NCBI GenBank assembly: GCA_041691815.1
Contig: JBEPTZ010000005.1
Span: forward strand, 1-64,000
Length of the DNA: 64,000 bases
Source of the DNA: 70-18 sp041691815
GTDB taxonomy: Bacteria > Pseudomonadota > Alphaproteobacteria > Acetobacterales > Acetobacteraceae
Reading direction: 5' to 3'
Made by a program: the position numbers and the translations under genes. Positions 43,417 through 51,638 of this stretch are shown here, piece after piece. Positions within the stretch are counted from its first letter, which is position 1; every line of letters begins with the position of its first letter. The notes under the pieces were generated by a model, which saw only the letters and a program-made list of their open reading frames with translations, made no database searches and was not told where the DNA came from.

Positions 43417-45327
43417 ATGCGAGGGATCGACGCAACGCGATCCCGCTTTCCCGCCGCCCGGGCGTTTCTTGCCGGGGTGGCGTTGCTGGCCGGTGCGACG
43501 GCCACGAAGGCATATGCCGAAACGAAAGCGGGACACCCCCAGGCTGGCACCGACGAGATCGCGATGGCGATACCGCGGGTATCGCCCTATGGCGCATCCG
43601 GCGTGGCCTTGCCGCAGCCATTGCCACCCAGCGAGGCCGCGCGCATCCGCCGGGTGTTCGCGTGGCAGGCGAAGGGCGACATCCCCGCCGCCGTTCGTGA
43701 CAGCGAGGCGATCGACAGCACCACTCCACTGGGTGCCGCGATGCTTGGCGAGGTGCTGGCCGACCGTTATCTCAGCCGTTTCACCCGCCCGCAGGCGCCG
43801 GCGCTGAAGGCCTGGCTGGAACGCTGGTCGGAATTGCCGGAGGCGCGGGCGATTCATGCCCTGCTGCTGATCCGCCTGCCGCATGGCGAACAACCGCCGC
43901 CGCCGCCGCCGATGGTGGCGCTGCCGCACAAGCCGACCGCCGAAGATTCCGCCGCCGGCATCCCGGTGCCGGAGGAAAGCGAGCCCGCCGGCCGCGACCT
44001 GGCGCGCAATGCCGCCACCGACCGCATCGTGCTTGCCGCCGCCCGCGAAAAGCCGGAGACCGCCGCGGGCCGGGTGATCGCCCACACCAGGGGCCTGCCG
44101 CCCACCTATGCCGCGCAACTGCGTGGCGAGGCGGCGCGGATCCTGTTCACCCTGAACCAGGACAAGGAAGCGCATCGCCTGGGCGCCGCCGGCGTGCATG
44201 CCTGCAAGGGTGCCGCAGCAGACTGCCAGGAAGCCGCCCTTCCGGCCTACATCTCCGGTCTGGCCGCCTGGCGGATGGGCAAGCCGGCCGCAGCGCGCCC
44301 GATGTTCGCCGCCGCCTGGCGGGCCGAATACACCACCTCCGCGCTGCGTGCCGGCGCCGCCTTCTGGGCCGCGCGCAGCCATCTGGCACTGGGTGACATC
44401 GCCGGCTATGTCCGCTGGATGCACCGCGCCGGGCAGGAGAAAACCACCTTCTACGGCATGATCGCGCGGCGCACCGAGGGCCTCTCGGTCGGCCTCAGTC
44501 GCGGCTCGCGCGAGACGCTGGGCGAGGCCGATCTCGAAGCCGTCGAGGCCACCACCCTCGGCAAGCTGGCCTTCGCGCTGCTGCAGGTCGGCCAGCGCGA
44601 CCGCGCCGAGGCGGCGCTGCGCATGCTCTGGCCGCAAGCCCAGGCACACCCGGCGCTGGGCCGCGCCATCATGCTGGTGGCCGAACGCGCCGGCATGCCC
44701 AACCTCGCCGCCCAACTGGCCGACCTGGTGCAGACCGCCGACGGCATGCCGCGCGACGCGGTGCGCTTCGCCGTGCCGCGCCTGCGGCCTGCTGGCGGCT
44801 TCAGCGTCGATCCGGCGCTGATCTACGCGTTGGCGCGCACCGAATCGAATTTCGACCCCACCCTGGTCTCGCCAGCCGGCGCCCGCGGGCTGATGCAGAT
44901 CATGCCAGCTACCGCCCGCTTCATCGCCCGCGACCAGGAAACCGGCGCCGCCCGCATCCAGCTGCACGACCCCGCCGTGAACCTCGATCTTGGCCAGCGC
45001 TACGTCGCCTATCTGGCCGCGCACGACGTGGTGGACGGCAGCCTGATCCGCCTGCTGGCCAGCTACAACTCCGGCCCCGGCAATTTCGGCCGCTGGGGCC
45101 CTGCGGTGCGCGACCTCGGCGACCCGCTGCTGTTCATCGAGGCGGTGCCGATCGACGAGACCCGCGCCTTCATCCCGCGCGTGCTCGCCTACACCTGGAT
45201 CTACGCCGCCCGGCTGCGGCTGCCGACACCGGGCCTGGACGAACTCGCCGCCGGCGCCTGGCCGCGCTATCATCCGCTGCAGACGATGCAGCAGCCGCCC
45301 GCCGGGGTTCAGGCTGCCCTGCATTAG
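43417..45327 (+). CDS. Soluble lytic murein transglycosylase
   Basis: This 636-residue periplasmic enzyme cuts peptidoglycan between MurNAc and GlcNAc with formation of 1,6-anhydro ends. It has a signal peptide (FPAARAFLAGVALLAGATATKAYA), a long helical superhelical region, a Pro-rich insert (about residues 160-180) and a C-terminal SLT domain with catalytic Glu in LARTESNFDP, the GLMQIMPATA motif and ASYNSGPGN. The length and layout resemble Slt70. Start uncertain: 43417 gives a good signal peptide, but an in-frame ATG at 43363 exists within the TCTCAC motif. Confidence 0.92.
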   Translation: MRGIDATRSRFPAARAFLAGVALLAGATATKAYAETKAGHPQAGTDEIAMAIPRVSPYGASGVALPQPLPPSEAARIRRVFAWQAKGDIPAAVRDSEAIDSTTPLGAAMLGEVLADRYLSRFTRPQAPALKAWLERWSELPEARAIHALLLIRLPHGEQPPPPPPMVALPHKPTAEDSAAGIPVPEESEPAGRDLARNAATDRIVLAAAREKPETAAGRVIAHTRGLPPTYAAQLRGEAARILFTLNQDKEAHRLGAAGVHACKGAAADCQEAALPAYISGLAAWRMGKPAAARPMFAAAWRAEYTTSALRAGAAFWAARSHLALGDIAGYVRWMHRAGQEKTTFYGMIARRTEGLSVGLSRGSRETLGEADLEAVEATTLGKLAFALLQVGQRDRAEAALRMLWPQAQAHPALGRAIMLVAERAGMPNLAAQLADLVQTADGMPRDAVRFAVPRLRPAGGFSVDPALIYALARTESNFDPTLVSPAGARGLMQIMPATARFIARDQETGAARIQLHDPAVNLDLGQRYVAYLAAHDVVDGSLIRLLASYNSGPGNFGRWGPAVRDLGDPLLFIEAVPIDETRAFIPRVLAYTWIYAARLRLPTPGLDELAAGAWPRYHPLQTMQQPPAGVQAALH

Positions 45328-45375
45328 GAGCGTGATGACCGGAGGTGGCATCACACGCAGGTCTGAATCACGCGA
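45327..45375 (+). repeat. 49-base palindromic-ended repeat, copy B
   Basis: It is 46 of 49 identical to 30668-30716 (opposite strand). It starts at the last base of the transglycosylase stop codon and ends 22 bases before the moaB start, so it occupies most of that gap. Its ends GCGTGAT and ATCACGC are inverted repeats. Confidence 0.75.
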
Positions 45376-45397
45376 CCACACTCTCCAGGAGCAGCCC

Positions 45398-45943
45398 ATG
45401 GCCCGCCTCGACCCGCAGCGCCCGTTCATCGCCGTCAACATCGCCGTGCTGACGGTCTCCGACACCCGCACCACCGCCAACGACACCTCCGGCGACACGC
45501 TGGCCGCCCGCATCCAGGCCGCCGGCCACACCGTGGCGACGCGAGCGATCGAAAAAGACGACGCCGATCTGGTCGAGGTGCTGCTGCGCCGCTGGATCGC
45601 CGACCCCGCGATCGACGTGGTGATCACCACCGGCGGCACCGGCATCACCGGGCGGGACGTAACGCCGGAAGCCTTCGACCGCGTGCTGGAAAAGCGCATC
45701 GAGGGCTTCGGCGAACTGTTCCGCATGCTCAGCTACCAGAAGATCGCCACCAGCACGATGCAGTCCCGCGCCCTCGGCGGCGTGGCGCACGGCACCTATC
45801 TGTTCGCGCTGCCCGGCAGCACCGGTGCGGTGAAGGACGCCTGGGACGACATCCTGGTGTGGCAACTGGATAATCGCCACCGCCCCTGTAATCTGGTGGA
45901 ACTGATGCCGCGCCTGCAGGAACACCTGACCGCCGCCCGATAA
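45398..45943 (+). CDS. moaB: Molybdopterin adenylyltransferase MoaB/MogA type
   Basis: This 181-residue protein activates molybdopterin with ATP for molybdate insertion. The family motifs are TVSDTRT near the start, ITTGGTGITGRDVTPEAF and LPGSTGAVKDAWDDIL. The ATG at 45398 has AGGAG upstream. It starts a tightly spaced run of genes: the VOC protein begins 16 bases later. The window also contains a molybdenum hydroxylase subunit 30 kb away, which would use the cofactor. Confidence 0.92.
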   Translation: MARLDPQRPFIAVNIAVLTVSDTRTTANDTSGDTLAARIQAAGHTVATRAIEKDDADLVEVLLRRWIADPAIDVVITTGGTGITGRDVTPEAFDRVLEKRIEGFGELFRMLSYQKIATSTMQSRALGGVAHGTYLFALPGSTGAVKDAWDDILVWQLDNRHRPCNLVELMPRLQEHLTAAR

Positions 45944-45959
45944 GCGAGGAAACCGCCGA

Positions 45960-46337
45960 ATGCCACCGATCAACCAGAGCGTCATCTGGGTCTACGCCAA
46001 CGACCTCGACGCCACCTGCGATTTCTACGCGGGCAAGCTCGGCCTCACCCAGGTGCTGGACCAGGGCCAGTGCCGCATCTTCCAGATGGGGCCAACCGGC
46101 TTCCTCGGCGTCTGCCGCGTCCGGCCCGGCCGCGAGATGGAACCCAAAGGCGTGGTCATCACCTTCGTCACCGACGACGTCGACGGCTGGCACGCGCATC
46201 TGCTGGCCAATGGCGTCACGCCGGAGGGCCCGCCGAGGCACAGCGAGGCGTTCAACGTCTACGCCTTCTTCGTGCTCGACCCCAACGGCTACCGCCTCGA
46301 ATTTCAGAACTTCCGTGATCCCAGTTGGAAACGATAG
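45960..46337 (+). CDS. VOC-superfamily (glyoxalase-like) protein
   Basis: This 125-residue protein has a beta-alpha-beta-beta-beta repeat fold of the vicinal oxygen chelate family: SVIWVYANDLDATCDFYAGKLGL at the start and AFFVLDPNGYRLEFQNF at the end. Candidate metal ligands are His and Glu residues in the segments. Activity and substrate are unknown. It lies between moaB and the D-aminopeptidase gene with 16- and 6-base spacers, suggesting co-transcription. Confidence 0.88.
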   Translation: MPPINQSVIWVYANDLDATCDFYAGKLGLTQVLDQGQCRIFQMGPTGFLGVCRVRPGREMEPKGVVITFVTDDVDGWHAHLLANGVTPEGPPRHSEAFNVYAFFVLDPNGYRLEFQNFRDPSWKR

Positions 46338-46343
46338 CCGCCG

Positions 46344-47885
46344 ATGACCTTCTCCCGCCTCGACCAGACACTCGACACGATGCCCGAGCGCTACGCCGGC
46401 CCCGGCGGCGCAGTGGCAGTGCTGCGTGACGGCCAGGTGCTGGCCCAGCGCGCCTGGGGCTGGGCCGATCCGCAGGCCCGCATCCCGTTCACCGCGCAGA
46501 CCCTGTCGCTGGTCTGCTCGATCACCAAGCAGTTCACCTGTGCGCTTCTGCTTGATCAGTTCCCCGACCCCACGGTGCTCGATGTGGATGTCTGCCGCCT
46601 CCTGCCGCTGCTCGGCGGGGCCGCGCCGCGCACGCTCGACCTCTGCCACAACCAGTCCGGCATGCGCGACTACTGGGCGATGGCGATGCTGTGCGGCGCA
46701 CCGGTGGAAGGGATGTTCCGGGGGTCCGACGCCGACCACCTGATCGCCGGCATCGCCTCGCTGCACTTCGCGCCCGGCACCAGCTACTCCTACGTCAACC
46801 AGAATTTCCGCATCCTGTCCGAGATCATCCAGAGCCGCACCGGCGAGGATTTCGCGGCATTGCTGCGCGCCCGCATCCTCGACCCCGCCGGCATGCCGCA
46901 CGCCCGGCTGAACCCCGACACCAGCCAGGTGCATGGCGGCACAGTCGGCCACGAGGGCACCGTGGCCGACGGCTTCCGCCCCGCCGTCAACCGCATCCAC
47001 TGGACCGGCGATGCCGGCCTGGCCGCCAGCCTGGACGACATGATCGCCTGGGAAAAGGCCATCGACGCAGTGCGCGACGACCCCGACGCCCGCTATAATC
47101 GCCAGGCTGCACCGCAAACCTTCCGCAACGGCGCCGTCGCCCCGTACGGTTTCGGCCTCGGCCACTCACCAATCCTCGGCCACGCCGCCAGCAGCCATGG
47201 CGGCGGCCTGCGCGGCTGGCGCAGCTTCCGCTTCCGGGTGCCCGCCGAGCGCGTCTCGGTGGTGGTGCTGTTCAACCACATGGCCGACGCCCGCGCCGCC
47301 GGCATCGAGCTGTTCGCCGCCCTGCTCGACCTGCCGACCCCGCCCACCCCGCCGGCACCGGGCGCCGGCTGGGCCGGCCGCTACCTGGAACCGCAAACCG
47401 GGCTGGCGGTGCGGCTCGAACCGGCCGGCGCGCAGATGCGGCTGCACTACGCCACCAACCCCGATCTGCTGACCCAAACGGCGGAAGGCGAGCTTGCCCT
47501 CGGCGGCACCAAACTGCGCAAGACGGAAGACGGGCTCTGGATGGATCGCGGCGGCGAAAACCAATCCAGCCGCCTGCTGCCGGTCCAGCGCACCCCGGCA
47601 CCGGACATCGAAGGCGCCTACCATTCCGCCGAACTCGACGCCACGCTCGACATCGTTGCCGCCGGCGGCGTGCTCTACGGCGCGTTCCGCGGCTTCCTCG
47701 GGCGCGGCGAGATGCACCAGTTGATCCCCTTCGCCGAGGATATCTGGCTGCTGCCCTGCCCGCGCGCGCTGGATTTCGGCGCCCCCGGCGACTGGACGCT
47801 GCGCGTCGAACGCGGCGCCGGCGGCCCAATCGGCCTGCGTATCGGCTGCTGGCTGGCGCGCGACGTGGCGTTCATCCGAAGCTGA
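46344..47885 (+). CDS. dap: D-aminopeptidase-type serine hydrolase (penicillin-binding protein fold)
   Basis: This 513-residue protein matches the layout of the Ochrobactrum anthropi D-aminopeptidase, a PBP-fold hydrolase that releases N-terminal D-amino acids. The SxxK motif is Ser59-Ile-Thr-Lys62 (CSITKQF), YxN is Tyr150-Val-Asn152 (YSYVNQN) and the third motif is His285-Gly-Gly (SSHGGG), close to Ser62, Lys65, Tyr153 and His287 in that enzyme. The C-terminal part (about 330-513) contains two beta-barrel domains as in the family. There is no signal peptide, so it is probably cytoplasmic. Six bases after the VOC stop, five before the RuBisCO-like gene. Confidence 0.88.
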   Translation: MTFSRLDQTLDTMPERYAGPGGAVAVLRDGQVLAQRAWGWADPQARIPFTAQTLSLVCSITKQFTCALLLDQFPDPTVLDVDVCRLLPLLGGAAPRTLDLCHNQSGMRDYWAMAMLCGAPVEGMFRGSDADHLIAGIASLHFAPGTSYSYVNQNFRILSEIIQSRTGEDFAALLRARILDPAGMPHARLNPDTSQVHGGTVGHEGTVADGFRPAVNRIHWTGDAGLAASLDDMIAWEKAIDAVRDDPDARYNRQAAPQTFRNGAVAPYGFGLGHSPILGHAASSHGGGLRGWRSFRFRVPAERVSVVVLFNHMADARAAGIELFAALLDLPTPPTPPAPGAGWAGRYLEPQTGLAVRLEPAGAQMRLHYATNPDLLTQTAEGELALGGTKLRKTEDGLWMDRGGENQSSRLLPVQRTPAPDIEGAYHSAELDATLDIVAAGGVLYGAFRGFLGRGEMHQLIPFAEDIWLLPCPRALDFGAPGDWTLRVERGAGGPIGLRIGCWLARDVAFIRS

Positions 47886-47890
47886 CCGCG

Positions 47891-49012
47891 ATGGCCCCAC
47901 GCTTCACCGTCACCTATCACGTCCGCAGCGAAGCCTCGGCCATCACCGCCCGCGCCGCCGAGATCGCGGTGGAGCAGAGCGTGGAAATGCCAATCCCCGC
48001 GATCTATACTGCGGAAATTCTTCGCGATATCGTCGGCGAGGTGGCCGATATCACCGATCTCGGCGCCGACCGGTTCGCGGTCAGGATCGCCCTGGCCTGC
48101 GCCACCGCCGGCGCCGATGCCGGCCAGTTGCTCAACATGCTGTTCGGCAACACCTCGCTGCACGACGACGTGGTTCTCGTAGATACCGAATTCCCGCCGG
48201 CGATCCTGGCCGCCCATCGCGGCCCCGATTTCGGCCTGGACGGCCTGCGTGACCGCGGCAATATCGGCAGGCGGGCGCTCACCTGCTCGGCGATCAAGCC
48301 GCAGGGCCTGCCCCCGACGCAACTGGCGGCCCTGGTGCAGCGCTTTGCCCTCGGCGGGCTGGACTTCGTGAAAGACGACCACGGCCTCGCCGACCAGCCG
48401 TACTCTCCGTTCGCCGCCCGCGTCGCTGCCTGCGCCGCCGCCGCCCGCGCCGCTTCCGCCACCACCGGCCGCACCACCCGCTACGTGCCCAGCGTCACCG
48501 GCACCCAGGACGCCATGCGCCAACAGATTCGCCGCGCCCGCGATGAAGGCGTGGACACCGTGATGCTGGCGCCGATGATCGCCGGCGTCGCCAACATGGC
48601 AGCCCTGACCCAGGAATTCCCCGACATCGCCTTCTTCGCCCACCCCAGCCTGGCCGGCGCCGCCCGCATCGCGCCGCCCTTGCTGATCGGCAAATTGTTC
48701 CGGCTGCTCGGCGCCGACGCGGTGATCTTCCCCAACCACGGCGGCCGCTTCGGCTACACGCAAGCCACCTGCCGCGCCCTGGCCGAAACGGCACTCGGCC
48801 CCCTGGCCAACACCCGTCCAGCCGTGCCGGTGCCGGCTGGCGGCATGAGCCTGGCGCGGGTGCCGGAGATGCTCGATTTCTACGGCCCCGATGTCATGTT
48901 GCTGCTCGGCGGCGGCCTGCTGGCGGCGCATCACCACCTGACCGCAGCTACCGCCGAGTTCACCGCCGCCGTCGCCGGTCATGTGTATAAGGAAAGGGTT
49001 CCTTTTTTTTGA
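47891..49012 (+). CDS. RuBisCO-like protein (form IV type)
   Basis: This 373-residue protein has the RuBisCO large-subunit fold: a short N-terminal domain and a TIM barrel with GRRALTCSAIKPQGLPP, LDFVKDDHGLADQPYSPF, FFAHPSLAGAARIAPP and DAVIFPNHGGRFGYT. In RuBisCO the metal-binding loop is KDDE; here it is Lys161-Asp-Asp-His164, so the Glu ligand is lost. Missing canonical residues mean no carboxylase; enolase or isomerase activity on methylthio-sugar phosphates, as in Bacillus or Rhodospirillum rubrum, is more likely. The C-terminus VYKERVPFF and the stop are encoded by a double-hairpin repeat. A cupin gene follows 158 bases downstream. Confidence 0.9.
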   Translation: MAPRFTVTYHVRSEASAITARAAEIAVEQSVEMPIPAIYTAEILRDIVGEVADITDLGADRFAVRIALACATAGADAGQLLNMLFGNTSLHDDVVLVDTEFPPAILAAHRGPDFGLDGLRDRGNIGRRALTCSAIKPQGLPPTQLAALVQRFALGGLDFVKDDHGLADQPYSPFAARVAACAAAARAASATTGRTTRYVPSVTGTQDAMRQQIRRARDEGVDTVMLAPMIAGVANMAALTQEFPDIAFFAHPSLAGAARIAPPLLIGKLFRLLGADAVIFPNHGGRFGYTQATCRALAETALGPLANTRPAVPVPAGGMSLARVPEMLDFYGPDVMLLLGGGLLAAHHHLTAATAEFTAAVAGHVYKERVPFF

Positions 49013-49130
49013 AAAAAAGAACCAAAAAGCTTCGTCCGCCTTGCAACCGCGGAGATGCGGAGATTGCGTACACTCCAATGGATGGAAAGTTTTTTTGCTT
49101 CTTTTTGTTCACAAAAAGAAGACCTTTCCT
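48990..49130. repeat. Double-hairpin intergenic repeat, copy 4 (overlaps the RuBisCO-like gene end)
   Basis: The left hairpin is GGTTC plus a T-run paired to an A-run plus GAACC (48997-49023). The right hairpin is CTTCTTTTTGT / ACAAAAAGAAG (49098-49121). Outer flanks GGAAAGG and CCTTTCC are inverted. The core reads, on the minus strand, TTGGAGTGTACGCAATCTCC, matching copy 1. The element encodes the last residues and the stop of the RuBisCO-like protein. Confidence 0.8.
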
Positions 49131-49170
49131 TCCCTGCCCCTGACCAACCCGCCCCTGAGGACACCCCGCC

Positions 49171-49629
49171 ATGGACCACCCCCAACTCCGCGCCGCCAAG
49201 GACGATTTCCAGTGGCAGGATGTCGAGCGCATGCCGTACAAGGAGGACGGCGAGGCCCCGTTCCGCGCCATCACCCGCCAGGTGCTGTTCGACGAGCAAG
49301 CCCTGGCCTGCCAGCTGCGGTATTTCGAGATGGCGCCCGGCGGCTACTCCACATTAGAGCGTCACGAGCACATGCACGCGGTGATGATCCTGCGCGGGCA
49401 CGGCCAGTGCCTGCTCGGCGAGACGGTGCGCGATATGGCGCCGCACGACCTGGTGACCATCCCGGCCTGGGCCTGGCACCAGTTCCGCGCCAATGCCGGC
49501 GAGCCGATGGGCTTCCTGTGCATGGTCAACCAGCAGCGCGACAAGCCGCAACTGCCCGACCCGCAGCAGCGGGCGGCGCTGGCCGCCAACCCGGCGGTGG
49601 CGGCGTTCCTCGGCGGCGCCTCGCGCTGA
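49171..49629 (+). CDS. Cupin protein, possible 1-methylthioxylulose 5-phosphate methylsulfurylase
   Basis: This 152-residue single cupin has motif 1 STLERHEHMHAVMILRGHG (three His and an earlier Glu as metal ligands) and motif 2 AWAWHQFRAN. The segments RQVLFDEQALACQLRYFE and EPMGFLCMVNQQRDKPQLP are characteristic of a conserved cupin family. In Rhodospirillum rubrum a cupin near the RuBisCO-like gene releases methanethiol from 1-methylthioxylulose 5-phosphate to give 1-deoxyxylulose 5-phosphate; the neighbourhood here invites the same role. That is an inference from context, not from the sequence alone. Confidence 0.85.
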   Translation: MDHPQLRAAKDDFQWQDVERMPYKEDGEAPFRAITRQVLFDEQALACQLRYFEMAPGGYSTLERHEHMHAVMILRGHGQCLLGETVRDMAPHDLVTIPAWAWHQFRANAGEPMGFLCMVNQQRDKPQLPDPQQRAALAANPAVAAFLGGASR

Positions 49630-49718
49630 GGCACGCCGCCGCGCCAATCCCCCGTTAACCAATTCGCGCAAAAATGATCCTGCGCCACGAAAACTGAGCG
49701 CACGCCCAAAATCGGCAC

Positions 49719-51590
49719 ATGGCTGTTTCGCGGCACGCCCCACGGCGCCGCGTTGCCCTGGATGCGCGCATGTCCGCCGGCTCTCTGCTGCTGCCCCGCT
49801 CGCTGTTTGGCGATAACAACCCCGAATGGCTGTTCGACATCGCCGGCGCGCAGGTTCCGCTCGCCATGCTGGCCTCGGCCGCCGCGCCGCCGCCGCCGAG
49901 CTTCCTGCCGCCGCCGCCGATCGTGATGCCCCCGGTGGTCATCGCCCAGGCCGCGCCGACCGCCGCCGCCGTCATGCCCGATCCGAGCAGCCTCGCCGCC
50001 GCCGACCAGGCGCTGCGCGGCACGGTGGCGCGCGCGACGTCCGGTGCCACCGGCGCCGGCGTGGTGATCGGCATCCTGTCCGACAGCTTCAACGCCACCG
50101 GCGGCTATGCCGGCGACGTGGCGCACGGCCTGCTCAACCCAGGCGCCACCGTGTTGAAGGAAGGCCCCGCCGGCAGCAGCGACGAGGGCCGCGCGATGGC
50201 CGAACTGATCCACCAGATCGCGCCCGACGCGCAGATCGTGTTCTACTCCGGCTTCGGCGGCCAGGCCGACTTCGCCCACGGCATCAGCGCCCTGGCCGCC
50301 GCCGGCGCCAGCATCATCGTCGACGACGTGACCTACCTCAACGAGCCGTTCTACCAGGACGGCGGGGCGATCCAGGCGGCGGTAGAGCAGGTGGTGGCCT
50401 CCGGCGTGTCCTACTTCACCTCGGCCAGCAACCAGGGCAGCAATTTCTTCGAGAGCGCCTTCACCCCGCTCACCACCGCACTGCCCGGGCTGTCCGGCGG
50501 CTTCCTCGCGGCGAATTTCGGCACCGCCGCGGCCGCCACCCCCTACATCAACCTCACCATCGCCCGCGGCGCCACCGCGACCGTCGACCTGCAATGGGAC
50601 GCGCCGTTCGCCAGCATCGGCGCCAGCGCCGGTGCCGCCACCAGCCTCGGCATGGTGCTGTACGACGCCACCGGCCGCATCGTCGCCTATGCGCTGCGCA
50701 GCGAGATCGGCGGCGACCCGGTGCAGTTGCTGCAGTTCACCAACAATTCCGCCTCCACCAGCTTCCGCATGGCGGTGATCACCGATGGCGGCCAGGGGGT
50801 GCCGGGCCAGTTCAAGTTCATCGCCTACGGCCAGGGCACCAGCATCGCCGACCCGCGCGCCGGCCTCGGCTCGGGCAGCATCATCGGCCACGAGATGGTG
50901 CCGGAAGCCAACATCGTCGGCGCCATCGCCTACAGCCAGACCAAGGCATTCGGCGGCAGCGGCAGCGTCGAAGGCTTCTCCTCGCGCGGCCCCGGCAGCT
51001 TCCTGTTCGATGCCCAGGGCAACCGGCTGGACACCCCGCTGTCCAGCACCGGGGTCGACTACGTGGCGCCCGACGGCTCGGCGACCAGCGTGTTCAACCC
51101 GTTCTACGGCACGTCCGCCGCGGCCCCGAACGCCGCCGCGGTGGCCGCCCTGATGCTGCAGGCAAGCCCGAGCCTCACGCCGGCCCAGGTCTCCGCCATT
51201 CTGGCCAGTTCCGCCATCACCGCCCACGGCCCGGCCGGCAGCACCGGCGCCGGGCTGATCCAGGCCACCGCTGCGGTCAAGGCGGCCATCGCCATGGCCG
51301 GGCCGGCCGGGAAGTCACACAGCTTCTCCATTGCGGCGTCGGCGCCCACCCCGCCCGGCACCGCGCTGACCAGTGCGGCAATCCGCAACGCCGCCGCCAC
51401 CATCACCGCCGCATACCAGGCGGTGCCGAACACCGCTGCCGACTACACCGCCACCCCCGACCTGGCTTCCGGCCTGGTGCTGGCCGACAGCGACAGCCTT
51501 GGCGGCACCTCGTTCGGCGACCTGGCGCTGCTGCATCTGGTGGACACCACGCCCGGCAGCCTGTTCGACCCGGTGCACATTCTGGCGTAA
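49719..51590 (+). CDS. Subtilase-like serine protease with Glu in place of His
   Basis: This 623-residue protein has an S8/S53 peptidase domain: VIGILSDSFNATGGY (catalytic Asp), SSDEGRAMAELIHQIAPDAQ, SASNQGSNF (oxyanion Asn) and GTSAAAPNAAAVAAL (catalytic Ser). Where subtilases have HGTxVA, it has DEGRAMAEL, so Glu replaces His, recalling the Ser-Glu-Asp set of sedolisins. The N-terminus (PRRRVALDARMSAGSLLLP) is not a classical signal peptide and is followed by a Pro-rich stretch. The C-terminal half may hold a further domain. It could be a secreted protease or a surface protein. Confidence 0.85.
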   Translation: MAVSRHAPRRRVALDARMSAGSLLLPRSLFGDNNPEWLFDIAGAQVPLAMLASAAAPPPPSFLPPPPIVMPPVVIAQAAPTAAAVMPDPSSLAAADQALRGTVARATSGATGAGVVIGILSDSFNATGGYAGDVAHGLLNPGATVLKEGPAGSSDEGRAMAELIHQIAPDAQIVFYSGFGGQADFAHGISALAAAGASIIVDDVTYLNEPFYQDGGAIQAAVEQVVASGVSYFTSASNQGSNFFESAFTPLTTALPGLSGGFLAANFGTAAAATPYINLTIARGATATVDLQWDAPFASIGASAGAATSLGMVLYDATGRIVAYALRSEIGGDPVQLLQFTNNSASTSFRMAVITDGGQGVPGQFKFIAYGQGTSIADPRAGLGSGSIIGHEMVPEANIVGAIAYSQTKAFGGSGSVEGFSSRGPGSFLFDAQGNRLDTPLSSTGVDYVAPDGSATSVFNPFYGTSAAAPNAAAVAALMLQASPSLTPAQVSAILASSAITAHGPAGSTGAGLIQATAAVKAAIAMAGPAGKSHSFSIAASAPTPPGTALTSAAIRNAAATITAAYQAVPNTAADYTATPDLASGLVLADSDSLGGTSFGDLALLHLVDTTPGSLFDPVHILA

Positions 51591-51638
51591 CCGGCCGGAA
51601 CGCGGCAAACTGGCCGCCGGACAGACCGGAGGCCCAAG

